64,000 nucleotides of DNA, from NCBI GenBank assembly GCA_913031395.1, contig CAJWDT010000002.1, positions 43,304 to 107,303 on the forward strand, read 5' to 3'. The position numbers were made by a program, and so were the translations under genes. Source of the stretch: an uncultured Gammaproteobacteria bacterium (lineage in GTDB: Bacteria; Pseudomonadota; Gammaproteobacteria; Magnimaribacterales; Magnimaribacteraceae). Positions 25,139 through 34,335 of this stretch are shown here, one piece after another. The stretch's first letter is position 1, and each line of letters opens with the position of its first letter. The notes below the pieces were generated by a model. It saw only the letters and a program-made list of their open reading frames with translations, did no database searches and was not told where the DNA came from.

Positions 25139-26099
25139 AGATGGGGAAGAAAGTATTAAAGGCATCTTCGCAAAATACGCCAGGATCGTTATATCTTTTA
25201 TTAATATTTAAGGCTGATATCTGATCTAATATGAACGGGTCTAGTTTAATTATTGAAGCATCCAAATTTTCTTTCATGCGTTCTTCATCAGAACTCTTAA
25301 CTACAATTGAAGTTCCTCTGTTTAAAGCCCAGCTTAGAATTAATTGTGCAGGTGATACATCTAGATCTTTTGCAATTGATTGAATGCTCTCATTCTTTAG
25401 AAGAGACTCACTCTCTTCAGCGCCTCCTAGCTCCTCGTATGATAAAGAGCCTAGAGGAGAAAAAGCCGTCACCTCAAGTCCATAGTTTTTTGCTAAACGA
25501 ATAAGCTTTTCTTGAGTTAGATAAGGATGCGACTCCACTTGAAGTATTTCAGGTTTAGTTTCACAGTAGTTCATCAAATCATGCAACAAACTTGAGGAGT
25601 AATTGCATATGCCAATATGTTTAGCCAAACCCTCTTTCTTTAATATCTCCATAGCATGCCAAGTATCTGAGAGCGGAACCCTAGAGGGAATCATTGCGGG
25701 TTCTTTACTATCTGGGTCATTGAACCACTCTGGTGGATATCTTTGGTCGAAAGGTACAAACTCCAACGAAATAGGAAAGTGAATCATGTAGAGATCTAAA
25801 TAATCTAATTGCAAATCCTGAAGTGTTTTCTCTAAAGCAGGTTTTACATGATCAGGATGATGATAGGTATTCCATAGTTTTGATGTTACCCATAGATCTT
25901 CTCTTTTACATAAACCTTGATCGATAGCTTCTTTTATACCTTCACCAACTTCTTCTTCATTGGCATAGTCTGAAGCTGAATCTAAATGTCTGTACCCAGC
26001 CTCTATGGCCCTATAGACAGTATTCGAACAAACATCTTTTGGGACTTTCCAAAGTCCAAAGCCAACTTGTGGCATATCTTTTATAGATTTATATTTCAT
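25131..26099 (-). CDS. aldo/keto reductase
   Basis: NADPH-dependent aldo/keto reductase of 322 residues. The catalytic tetrad is visible: Asp and Tyr in HLDSASDYANEEEVG, Lys in VTSKLWNTYH and His in DLYMIHFPIS. The C-terminal cofactor-binding motif IVVKSSDEERMKENLDA is typical. The length and LDLYMIH...W..ME.L pattern resemble the AKR2/AKR1-like D-xylose or aldehyde reductases. It is placed 1 bp after the Gfo/Idh gene and overlaps the dioxygenase, so the three are one transcription unit. Confidence 0.9.
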   Translation of the reverse strand: MKYKSIKDMPQVGFGLWKVPKDVCSNTVYRAIEAGYRHLDSASDYANEEEVGEGIKEAIDQGLCKREDLWVTSKLWNTYHHPDHVKPALEKTLQDLQLDYLDLYMIHFPISLEFVPFDQRYPPEWFNDPDSKEPAMIPSRVPLSDTWHAMEILKKEGLAKHIGICNYSSSLLHDLMNYCETKPEILQVESHPYLTQEKLIRLAKNYGLEVTAFSPLGSLSYEELGGAEESESLLKNESIQSIAKDLDVSPAQLILSWALNRGTSIVVKSSDEERMKENLDASIIKLDPFILDQISALNINKRYNDPGVFCEDAFNTFFPIYE

Positions 26100-26100
26100 T

Positions 26101-27165
26101 TTAATTTTTTAAGAACTCTTTTAGATTAACCGCTTCACCTGTTTTGATTGATTCTTGTGCAGCCATACCCAGAATAATTGAATTCAGCCCATCCAAGCAA
26201 TCTACTAAAGGTTGATTGCCAGTTTTTATGCATTCTATCAATTCTAAATGCTCTACATAACTTGCACCATGATGAAAGCCTACTTCTTTGACTCTTACAT
26301 CTTCTTTAATTTCTATCGTGCTATGAGAATTTAATTTTCTATTTGTTAATAAAAGCTCATTACCAGGAATATGAGTCTCCAATTTACCCCTATCCCCGGT
26401 CAAAATAATCTCTTGCTCGTACTTTCCTCCTTCAGCAAACATGCACAAATCAAGCATAGCTCTTTGACCATCTTCATAATCTATAAGCACAAATGAATTA
26501 TCAATTATGTCTGGAATTTTGCCATCATACTGCTCATCTAGATGATTTACAGATTGACCTCCTGATGCATAAACTTTTATTGGTTTACTGGGCATCATAA
26601 GATTCATGAGATCAAAGAAATGACAGCATTTTTCTACTAGGGTTCCGCCTGTATTTTTATTAAATCTATTCCAGTTCTCAACCTTTTGTAGAAATGGAAA
26701 CCTATGTTCCCTTATTGATAACATTTTTATATCACCAATCTCTTCCACGTGATTAATCAAAGACTGAATAGGTGCCATGAATCTGTATTCCAGACCAATC
26801 CAAACAATACCTTGGTGTTCCTTACTCATCTCAAGTACTTCAAATCCATCAGATAAGTTTGTGCACATTGGCTTCTCAAGTAGAACATGTTTATCTGTTT
26901 CAAAGATTTTTCTCATGACATCAATGTGCGTGTGGTTTGGGCTGGCCACTACAACTACATCAATATTATCTTGAGACAGAAGCTCTTCATAGCTTGGGTA
27001 TAGAACAGGATCAAAAGTCTCTCCACATGTCTGTTTTGCCCATTCCCTAGACCTCATATTGGGGTCTGCAATGGCAACTACATCTACGTTTGGTATTTTC
27101 TTGAGATTACGGATATGTTCGCAACCCATCATCCCAGTTCCTATGATTCCGTAATTTAATTTCAT
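26101..27165 (-). CDS. Gfo/Idh/MocA-family oxidoreductase
   Basis: NAD(P)-dependent dehydrogenase of 354 residues. The Rossmann motif is YGIIGTGMMGCEHIRNL, followed by VVAIADPN, the VVVASPNHTH segment and the family EKP motif (LLEKPMCTN). The C-terminal sheet domain has the catalytic-region sequence GGTLVEKCCHFFDLMNLM. Enzymes of this family act on sugars, inositols and amino-sugar derivatives; no specific substrate can be assigned. It is the first gene of the dehydrogenase-AKR-dioxygenase unit. Confidence 0.9.
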   Translation of the reverse strand: MKLNYGIIGTGMMGCEHIRNLKKIPNVDVVAIADPNMRSREWAKQTCGETFDPVLYPSYEELLSQDNIDVVVVASPNHTHIDVMRKIFETDKHVLLEKPMCTNLSDGFEVLEMSKEHQGIVWIGLEYRFMAPIQSLINHVEEIGDIKMLSIREHRFPFLQKVENWNRFNKNTGGTLVEKCCHFFDLMNLMMPSKPIKVYASGGQSVNHLDEQYDGKIPDIIDNSFVLIDYEDGQRAMLDLCMFAEGGKYEQEIILTGDRGKLETHIPGNELLLTNRKLNSHSTIEIKEDVRVKEVGFHHGASYVEHLELIECIKTGNQPLVDCLDGLNSIILGMAAQESIKTGEAVNLKEFLKN

Positions 27166-27262
27166 TAAAATTCGATTTTTTCTAAACTTTTTTATTCAAG
27201 ATATCTATACTAGAAAGGTACCCAACCATAACAGCAAATATAATACATTTCTTTAAAAACTA

Positions 27263-28360
27263 TTGAGCAAATTAGAAAAATTTGAAGTAGATTGCTTAGT
27301 TATCGGAGGAGGAGTTTCTGGCATTGCCATTGCAAGAGAACTGTCTTCTAAATTTGATAATATTTTTTTAATTGAAAGAAATAATCAAATTGCCCAAGAA
27401 ACTTCTAGTAGAAACTCTGAGGTAATACATGCTGGAATGTATTACGATCAGGGTTCTTTAAAATCAAAGCTTTGCCTTAGAGGTAAAGAGCTACTTTATG
27501 ATTATCTCAAGGAGAGAAGGATCGAGTTTAATCGATGTGGAAAATATATTGTCTCTACATCGGATAAAGAATCAGAAAAACTAAATACTGTTTATGAAAA
27601 TGGCATGGCATGTGGCGTTGATGATTTAACGTATGATGATTCATTGAAATCGAAATATCCCTTCCTGAGATACAACGAATCTATTTTTTCTCCATCTACT
27701 GGAATTTTTGATAGCCATTCCTTCATACACTCATTGAGTAGAGACTTTCAAAGCCAAGGTGGGAACATACTGCTCGGTAATGAAACTTTAGATGTAACTC
27801 AATCAAAGAATGGCTTTGAGATTCTTGTTGAAGATAAAAATACTAATCATAAATTCCTAGTTATTTCTAAAGTGCTAGTTAACTCAGCCGGTCTCAATGC
27901 AGTCCATATTGCAAATCTTATTAATGATACAAATAATTATGAAGAAGAATATGTAAAAGGTGAGTATTACACATACCAGGGTAAGGAAAAATTGGGTAGC
28001 CTCATTTACCCCACACCAACTGAAAATAGTTTAGGTCTTCATGCGACAATTGATTTGGGTAAGGGAATAAGATTTGGACCTTCCGCTTTTGTCGTTGATG
28101 AGATTGATTACAGTCTCTCAAAAGACCAAAAATTAAATTTTGTTGAAGCTGTACAGACTTATTGGCCTGGAATAAAAGAGGAAGATCTTACTCCTGGTTA
28201 CTCTGGTATCAGACCGAAGCTTAAGGGTATAAAGGACTTTGTGGTAGATTCTGGTGGAGTAAATAACGCTCAATATGTAAATGTCCTTGGTTATGCTTCT
28301 CCAGGTTTAACATCTTCTTTGGCATTGGCTATAGAAGTTTCAAACAGAATAGAGGTTTAG
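27263..28360 (+). CDS. FAD-dependent oxidoreductase, L-2-hydroxyglutarate oxidase-like
   Basis: A 365-residue DAO/GlpD-fold flavoprotein. It has the FAD motif CLVIGGGVSGIAIARELSS, followed by ERNNQIAQETSSRNSEVIHAGMYY, which is the signature of LhgO/L2HGDH proteins. A GYSGIRPKLKG and a C-terminal VNVLGYASPGLTSSLALA block are also typical. It probably oxidises an L-2-hydroxy acid and passes electrons to quinone or oxygen. No ATG exists before the FAD motif; the frame starts with TTG at 27263 without a clear ribosome binding site. It is divergent from the Gfo/Idh operon and may share its pathway. Confidence 0.85.
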   Translation: MSKLEKFEVDCLVIGGGVSGIAIARELSSKFDNIFLIERNNQIAQETSSRNSEVIHAGMYYDQGSLKSKLCLRGKELLYDYLKERRIEFNRCGKYIVSTSDKESEKLNTVYENGMACGVDDLTYDDSLKSKYPFLRYNESIFSPSTGIFDSHSFIHSLSRDFQSQGGNILLGNETLDVTQSKNGFEILVEDKNTNHKFLVISKVLVNSAGLNAVHIANLINDTNNYEEEYVKGEYYTYQGKEKLGSLIYPTPTENSLGLHATIDLGKGIRFGPSAFVVDEIDYSLSKDQKLNFVEAVQTYWPGIKEEDLTPGYSGIRPKLKGIKDFVVDSGGVNNAQYVNVLGYASPGLTSSLALAIEVSNRIEV

Positions 28361-29236
28361 CTATCTTAAGCCTGATCCAACCTTAATATTAGACCATAAG
28401 ATTTCATTATCCTCAGCGCTGACAAATTCATATCTTGCTGTATTGTCATCAATAGTCATTTTAAGATAACCCGGAGTCTCAATATTGAACTTACCTTTAT
28501 CAGTTTCTAACGGAGATCCTCCTGGCAGGGCTCCTGTTGCACTTATAAGCTGAAGAGTTTTTTTATGATCACCTTCATCAGCCAACACATGATTATGTCC
28601 TGTTATGTAAATATCAAAAGTTCCAAAAACATAGTTTTCCAAGAAAATGGCTAATTGTGGATTTGCTCTATCTCTATCACCTGAACTAAATAATGGATGA
28701 TGAGCAACAGCGATAGAAAAATCACATTGATCCTTTAGTCTTTCAACTTCTTCCTCTAGCCATCTAATTTGACCACCTCTTTTATAAAAATAATACAACT
28801 TATCAAAAATAGTTGTGTCTAATGCAAAAAAGCATAATTTACCAAACTGTTTTGTATAGAAATTTTTAGGATGATAGATAGAAGGGTAATCTTTCGCGAC
28901 TTCTAAATAGACAGCAGGGTCGCCTTTGTAGTCATGGTTTCCAACAGTAAGATAAAAAGGAATCTCTGTCTCAAGAAATGGCTTGAAGGGGGTTAGAAAA
29001 CTTTCTTGTAGCTCTGGATCATTAATAGATTGAACGCCCAGTTGTGTAATATCACCTAGATGCCAAACTACCGAACAATCGGAATTGGCTAGCGCCTCAA
29101 CAACCACTGCTTGAGTTGGATTAACCTCACCGGCATCCCCTATAAAGCAGTAAATATCTGATTCATTTGAGGTTATAGGCTTAATGACTACTATTGAAAT
29201 TAATAGTAGCAGGGCTCTTAAAGAATTTATATTCAT
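28361..29236 (-). CDS. exported calcineurin-like metallophosphoesterase
   Basis: A 291-residue phosphoesterase with an N-terminal signal sequence (about 20 residues). The dimetal motifs are complete: CFIGDAGE, WHLGDITQLG, TVGNHDYKGD, IAVAHHPLFSSGDR and ITGHNHVLADEGD. It resembles purple-acid-phosphatase/TRAP-type enzymes and probably releases phosphate from organic phosphates in the periplasm. Its start overlaps the tsaE stop by 4 bp, so it is coupled to the nnr-tsaE unit. It is convergent with the FAD oxidoreductase with no gap. Phosphate regulation was not visible. Confidence 0.87.
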   Translation of the reverse strand: MNINSLRALLLLISIVVIKPITSNESDIYCFIGDAGEVNPTQAVVVEALANSDCSVVWHLGDITQLGVQSINDPELQESFLTPFKPFLETEIPFYLTVGNHDYKGDPAVYLEVAKDYPSIYHPKNFYTKQFGKLCFFALDTTIFDKLYYFYKRGGQIRWLEEEVERLKDQCDFSIAVAHHPLFSSGDRDRANPQLAIFLENYVFGTFDIYITGHNHVLADEGDHKKTLQLISATGALPGGSPLETDKGKFNIETPGYLKMTIDDNTARYEFVSAEDNEILWSNIKVGSGLR

Positions 29237-29676
29237 GAAATTAGCAATTCTCTTTTATTATTCTGTTCAGTGTCTTTGTAAGATATTTGAACATGGAAGT
29301 CAGGTGACGGAAGAGAGCTTTCACCATTCTTAGGCCATTCAAAGATCGATATTGATTTTAACTCTTTTAAGTATTCGTCTATACCGATTTCTTCGAGTTC
29401 AATAGGTTCAGAAATTCTATACAAGTCAAAGTGGAATACTTTATGGCTTTTTGTCTCATGTATCTCTACAAGATTATAAGTTGGGCTTTTAACTAATTCT
29501 TCATAATTAAATCCTTTAAGAATTCCTTTTGTGAAGGTTGTTTTTCCTGCACCAAGTTCACCCTCTAAAAATATAACAATGGACCTATCAGATTTGATTT
29601 CTCTAATCTCCCTAGCCAGATCTTCCCCTGCTGACATTGTTTCATCTTCGCTAGAGGTGACTATAACTCTATTCAT
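29233..29676 (-). CDS. tsaE: tRNA threonylcarbamoyladenosine biosynthesis ATPase TsaE
   Basis: P-loop ATPase that supports TsaBD in making t6A37 of tRNAs. Walker A is GELGAGKT (residues 39-46), with VKSPTYNLVE, the FHFDLYRI switch-like segment and ISIFEWPKNG as further family signatures. At 147 residues it is normal. It overlaps nnr by 8 bp, as yjeE follows yjeF in E. coli. Confidence 0.95.
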   Translation of the reverse strand: MNRVIVTSSEDETMSAGEDLAREIREIKSDRSIVIFLEGELGAGKTTFTKGILKGFNYEELVKSPTYNLVEIHETKSHKVFHFDLYRISEPIELEEIGIDEYLKELKSISIFEWPKNGESSLPSPDFHVQISYKDTEQNNKRELLIS

Positions 29677-31183
29677 ATCTAAGAATTAGCCTCAGCTCTT
29701 CAATGACATCACTAGGAGTAAGTCCTGCTTCTCCCACTTCTAGAGAGGCTAAGTCTGCAGCCTTAGCATGTAAATCAACTCCAGCTTCAGTAGCATCTTT
29801 CAGGCTTAAACCTTGAGCCAATAGACCGGCTATGACTCCAGTAAGCACATCACCCATACCTCCAGTAGCCATTCCTGGGTTACCCGCATCGCAAAGCCCC
29901 CATTTTTGAATACCATTAGCTTTATGACAGACAATACTTCCCGATCCTTTTAGAACTACAGTAGCATTAAATTTCTGCTGGATTTTGGCTGCAGCAGCAA
30001 ATCTATCTGCTTCAATAGTTGCAACATTTGTATTGAGTAATCTAGCCGCCTCTCCAGGATGAGGGGTTAGAATCAATTTTTTTGGTAATCTACTAGATAG
30101 TTTTAGTTTACTAAGAAGATTGAGCGCATCGGCATCCATAATAACCGCAACATCTCTTTTTTCAGCTTCCCAAAACACTCTTTGGACCATTTGTTCTGAC
30201 CAAGCGGTTTGCCCCAATCCAGGGCCAATTGCAATAACGTTTGGCTTAAGAAGATACTGTTCTAAGTCTTGTCCTGAATTAACACCAATGACCATTACCT
30301 CAGGACAAGAGACTAAACTTGCGCTCACATGATCTGGTCTGGTAGCCAAACTAGTTAATCCTGCTCCAGAATATACTGCAGCTTTAGATGCTAGTATTCC
30401 TGCTCCTCCAAGACCAATATCTCCACCTATAACAACGACGTGTCCGAAGTGTCCTTTATGACTGTCCTCTTCTCTGTAAACAACTTTATCTATTTTATCT
30501 TCATGACTAATGAGTGAAGATGTAGAAGCTACATTAGAAAAAATTTTGCTTGGTATATCTAGCTCTGAATAAATTATTTCTCCAGAAACTTTTTTCCCAA
30601 CTGAAGTAAAACAACCCCTTTTGTTGGCAACAAAAGTTGCAGTGATATCTGCAAAGACACACACGTCATTCACGCTTCCTGTATCCGGATTCACACCTGA
30701 AGGTATATCAAGGGACACCACTGGTAATTTAATTCCAAGTTGATTAATCGCCAAAATAGAGTCCTTTATATTCTTTCTTGGGATTCCTTTTAGCCCAGTT
30801 CCTATTAATGCATCTACGATAACCGCATTATTAGATACTTTAAGTTTCCCAATAGATTTAGTCGTTATAACCTTAACTTTTGATTCTTTCATCTCTAGAA
30901 AAGCTTTTTTAGATACCCCCTTTAATTCACTAGCAGAATTACTCATCACTATTGTGACTTGAAGACCAAATTCTTTTGCGTAACTTCCTAAAAGGAATCC
31001 ATCTCCAGAATTCTTTCCTTTGGAGCAGAAGATAATTAATTCATCTAATGAAGAGAATTCTCTGAGAATTACATCTAAAGAAAATTCAGCAGCTATTTGC
31101 ATTAAAGAGTACCCAGAGATATCTTTTTCTTTTATTGCAAGGTTATCTATTTTTCTTGTTTCGCTGGCAGTATATAGTTTCAT
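29669..31183 (-). CDS. nnr: bifunctional NAD(P)H-hydrate epimerase / ADP-dependent dehydratase
   Basis: Repairs hydrated NAD(P)H. The N-terminal YjeF_N epimerase domain (about 1-215) has FCSKGKNSGDGFLLGSYAKE and VDALIGTGLKG; the C-terminal YjeF_C kinase-like dehydratase domain (about 230-504) has KGHFGHVVVIGGD, AIGPGLGQ, LILTPHPGEAARLL and the nucleotide motif GNPGMATGGMGDVLTGVI. The 504-residue length is normal. It is divergent from queG with 63 bp between starts and followed by tsaE. Confidence 0.95.
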   Translation of the reverse strand: MKLYTASETRKIDNLAIKEKDISGYSLMQIAAEFSLDVILREFSSLDELIIFCSKGKNSGDGFLLGSYAKEFGLQVTIVMSNSASELKGVSKKAFLEMKESKVKVITTKSIGKLKVSNNAVIVDALIGTGLKGIPRKNIKDSILAINQLGIKLPVVSLDIPSGVNPDTGSVNDVCVFADITATFVANKRGCFTSVGKKVSGEIIYSELDIPSKIFSNVASTSSLISHEDKIDKVVYREEDSHKGHFGHVVVIGGDIGLGGAGILASKAAVYSGAGLTSLATRPDHVSASLVSCPEVMVIGVNSGQDLEQYLLKPNVIAIGPGLGQTAWSEQMVQRVFWEAEKRDVAVIMDADALNLLSKLKLSSRLPKKLILTPHPGEAARLLNTNVATIEADRFAAAAKIQQKFNATVVLKGSGSIVCHKANGIQKWGLCDAGNPGMATGGMGDVLTGVIAGLLAQGLSLKDATEAGVDLHAKAADLASLEVGEAGLTPSDVIEELRLILRYE

Positions 31184-31246
31184 TTCTAGCTTAAGATTTG
31201 TGTTAGAAAATTATATCTCTACGATAGACACTCTACTAATTTAATA

Positions 31247-32323
31247 ATGAATAATTTACTAGCAGAAGATTTAAATCTTGATTTGTCATATCAAATTAAG
31301 CGCTGGGCCAAAGATTTCGGCTTTAGTTCTGTGGGTATAACAGATGTTAATCTTTCTGATGATCAGCGGTACTTAGATAAATGGTTGGAAAATGGGTATC
31401 AAGGAGAAATGACCTATCTAGAAAGAAATAATTCAAAAAGAGAATTTCCTAATAAGTTAGTAGAAGGAACTAGAAGAATTATTTCTGTCACTATGAATTA
31501 TTTACCAGAAGGTTATAACGGCAGAGAGCTTTTGGACCGTGACAATCAAGCATTTGTTTCCGGATATGCCAGAGGCAGAGATTATCACAAATTAATGAGA
31601 TCTAGATTAAAGAAACTAGCAGAAAAAATTAAAGAACATTCCTCTCATTCCAATAGAGTATTTGTTGATAGCGCTCCAGTTTTAGAAAAAGCTATCGCAC
31701 AGAAAGCAGGGCTGGGATGGATTGGCAAAAACACATTACTCTTGAATAAGAACTCTGGGTCGTATTTTTTTCTTGGAGAGATTTATACTGACATAGAGTT
31801 ACCTATTGATAAGCCGAATACTGAAAACCATTGTGGTTCTTGCACATCCTGTATCGATATTTGTCCAACTAATGCCTTCGTAGGACCCAATCAACTTGAT
31901 GCAAGAAAATGTATTTCTTATCTTACAATTGAACATAAGGGCCCAATACCTGAGGAGCTAAGACCAAAAATGGGAAATAGAATTTTTGGATGTGATGATT
32001 GTCAGATATTTTGTCCGTGGAATAAATTCACTCATTACACAGATGAAGAAGATTTTTTACCAAGACATGGCCTTGATGACACTGAGCTTTGTGAATTATT
32101 CAGTTGGAGTGAAGAGGACTTTTTAAACAAAACAGAAGGTTCTCCAATTAGAAGAGCTGGTTATGAGTCATGGCTAAGAAACATAGCTATTGCATTAGGT
32201 AATGCAACATATTCAAAAAATATTCTTGAGGTTTTAAGTTTTCGTCAAGACTCTTCTTCAGCGATTGTGAAAGAGCATGTAAACTGGGCAATAAAAGAAC
32301 AACAAAGGAAATCAAATGAGTGA
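31247..32323 (+). CDS. queG: epoxyqueuosine reductase QueG
   Basis: Cobalamin-dependent Fe-S enzyme that makes the last step of queuosine synthesis in tRNA. It carries the DUF1730-type N-terminal region (VTMNYLPEGY, ARGRDYHKLMRSRLKKL, VFVDSAPVLEKAIAQKAG) and the two 4Fe-4S motifs CGSCTSCIDICPTNAF and CDDCQIFCPWNKF. The 358-residue length is normal for the short form. It is divergent from nnr-tsaE, the conserved layout. Its 3' end overlaps the next gene by 8 bp. Confidence 0.95.
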   Translation: MNNLLAEDLNLDLSYQIKRWAKDFGFSSVGITDVNLSDDQRYLDKWLENGYQGEMTYLERNNSKREFPNKLVEGTRRIISVTMNYLPEGYNGRELLDRDNQAFVSGYARGRDYHKLMRSRLKKLAEKIKEHSSHSNRVFVDSAPVLEKAIAQKAGLGWIGKNTLLLNKNSGSYFFLGEIYTDIELPIDKPNTENHCGSCTSCIDICPTNAFVGPNQLDARKCISYLTIEHKGPIPEELRPKMGNRIFGCDDCQIFCPWNKFTHYTDEEDFLPRHGLDDTELCELFSWSEEDFLNKTEGSPIRRAGYESWLRNIAIALGNATYSKNILEVLSFRQDSSSAIVKEHVNWAIKEQQRKSNE

Positions 32324-33329
32324 TATTGAAATAAGACTTGAACCTCAAGATGAATTCAATCATGAGCCAGATGAGGCTTCTAATTACAATGAAAGTATGT
32401 ACTTCAATGTTTTTGATCATGAAAAGAAGATGGGCGGATGGTTCAGATTAGGAAACCGACCAAATGAAGGTTATGCAGAAATGACTTGTTGTATCTATCT
32501 TCCAGATGGAAGGATAGGTTTCATGTTTGGTAGACCAGAAATTTCTACTAATGAATTTTTTGATGCAGGAGGAATGAAATTTGAAGTTTTAGAACCCTTC
32601 AAAAGCCTGAGGGTACAGTACAAAGGAAAGATACTGCTTCTTGATAACCCTAAAGATATGTTAAATCCTAGCAAGGCATTTAAAGAAAATCCTAGAGTTG
32701 AATGCGAAGCTGATATTAATATTAGCGGTATATCCCCAATGTTTGGAGGACAGGCTGTTAGAAAAGATGGTACTTCTCTAGAAACAGATCCCGAGAAAAG
32801 TTTTTCAAAAGCGCACTACGAGCAACATACATCTGGAAAAGGAACGATAAAAGTTAATGGCGAAGAATGGACTGTTGATGGCCTTGGTCTGAGAGATAAA
32901 AGTTGGGGTCCTAGGTACTGGCAGGCAATTGAATGGTACAGGTGGCTTACAATAAATATAAACGATGAGATTGGATTTATGTTTAGCATCGTCCATCAAA
33001 GTGAGGATTCAGAAAGAAGAGGTGGCATAGTCCTCAAAGATGGTAAATATGAATCTATAAAAGATTGTAAAATTGATACTCAGTATGATGATGACAATTT
33101 CCAGAAAACTTTTACTGCCTGGGCAAGAACTGATCATGATGAATACGAAGTTAAAGGAAGGGTTTTATCTTTGATCCCTTTAAGAAATAGAAGAAATACC
33201 CCTGATGGAGATAGCCTCGTTACAAGAATTACAGAAGGAATGACTGAATATACTTATAACGGAATAGTAGGCTATGGAATGTCTGAATATTTAGATCAAG
33301 TTGTAGACGGTAAGCCTATTGGCCCATGA
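32316..33329 (+). CDS. DUF7064/DUF7065-like protein of unknown function
   Basis: A 337-residue protein without signal peptide or membrane segment. It has GGWFRLGNRPNEGYAE in the N-terminal half and GLGLRDKSWGPRYWQAIEW in the C-terminal half, the layout I associate with the paired DUF7065-DUF7064 beta-rich domains, which look like two lipocalin/AttH-like halves. The function is unknown; such genes often lie among lipid or steroid catabolism genes. It overlaps queG by 8 bp and is followed by a flavin monooxygenase gene, so all may be on one transcript. The family name is from memory. Confidence 0.6.
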   Translation: MSDIEIRLEPQDEFNHEPDEASNYNESMYFNVFDHEKKMGGWFRLGNRPNEGYAEMTCCIYLPDGRIGFMFGRPEISTNEFFDAGGMKFEVLEPFKSLRVQYKGKILLLDNPKDMLNPSKAFKENPRVECEADINISGISPMFGGQAVRKDGTSLETDPEKSFSKAHYEQHTSGKGTIKVNGEEWTVDGLGLRDKSWGPRYWQAIEWYRWLTININDEIGFMFSIVHQSEDSERRGGIVLKDGKYESIKDCKIDTQYDDDNFQKTFTAWARTDHDEYEVKGRVLSLIPLRNRRNTPDGDSLVTRITEGMTEYTYNGIVGYGMSEYLDQVVDGKPIGP

Positions 33330-33333
33330 GACT

Positions 33334-34320
33334 ATGAAGATAAGTGTCGTTGATCAGTCTCCTATCTTTTCTAATTCAAGTGCAAATAAGGCCATTCAGG
33401 AAACAAGAGAACTTGCAAGGTACTGCGATTCATTAGGCTTAACCCGTTTTTGGTTGGCTGAACATCATGGTTCAACATCTTTTGCTGGTTGCTCCCCAGA
33501 AGTCTTAATTCCCAGTCTAGCTTCAGAAACTGAATCGATCAGAATAGGTTCCGGTGGCGTTATGTTAATGCATTACAGTCCTTATAAGGTCGCAGAAAAT
33601 TTCCGATTATTAGAATCCCTTTTCCCTAATAGAATAGATCTTGGTCTCGGAAGGGCTCCAGGCAGTGATGCTTATCAAGCAGGTGCTCTGGCATATGGTT
33701 CAAAGACGACTGGACCTGAATTTTTTGCTACTAAAATGAATGACTTAAAATCCTTCTTAGAAGGAACGGTCTCTTCAACCGAATCCTTTGAGACCGTAAA
33801 TGTAACTCCTGGACTTGGTGAACTTCCTGAGGTTTGGCTATTGGTTTCCTCAAGACAAGGTGCAGAATATGCTGCTCATTTTGGTTTACCGATGTCTTTG
33901 GCATATTTTATAGATCCTTCATGTATAGATCTTGCTGAGGTGTATCGGGATAATTTTCAGCCCTCTATCTTTGCTAAAGAACCTAAAATTAGTGTAGGAG
34001 TATTTTCTATATGTGCTGATACAGATAATGAAGCAGAGGAACTATCTTTAAGTGCAGCGGCCTGGAGACAAAACTCACAAAAAGGAATTTTTGGCTCTTT
34101 TCCTACACTTTATGAAGCTAAAGAATCAATAAATGGAGATCTAATAGCTACTAACGATAATAGAACTTTTGTAGGCACACCACAGACTGTCAGACAAAAG
34201 CTTCAACCTATCCTTGATAAAGTAGATCCAGAAGAGTTAAAGATAATTACTATTTGTGAGCCTTTGTCGGCTAGAGTCAGGTCATATGATTTGATTAAAC
34301 AATCTTTCGCTATAAATTAA
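33334..34320 (+). CDS. LLM-class flavin-dependent monooxygenase
   Basis: Luciferase-like flavoprotein of 328 residues. It has ISVVDQSPIFSNSS at the N-terminus, WLAEHHGSTSFAGCSPEVL, IGSGGVMLMHYSPYKVAENF, and RIDLGLGRAPGSD, the signature of the bacterial YhbW/MsnO8-like group. The frame extends five codons up to a TTG, but the ATG at 33334, four bases after the previous stop, fits the family start. The substrate is unknown. The gene sits between the DUF7064-like gene and an MFS transporter. Confidence 0.9.
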   Translation: MKISVVDQSPIFSNSSANKAIQETRELARYCDSLGLTRFWLAEHHGSTSFAGCSPEVLIPSLASETESIRIGSGGVMLMHYSPYKVAENFRLLESLFPNRIDLGLGRAPGSDAYQAGALAYGSKTTGPEFFATKMNDLKSFLEGTVSSTESFETVNVTPGLGELPEVWLLVSSRQGAEYAAHFGLPMSLAYFIDPSCIDLAEVYRDNFQPSIFAKEPKISVGVFSICADTDNEAEELSLSAAAWRQNSQKGIFGSFPTLYEAKESINGDLIATNDNRTFVGTPQTVRQKLQPILDKVDPEELKIITICEPLSARVRSYDLIKQSFAIN

Positions 34321-34335
34321 CTAAATACTAAATAA

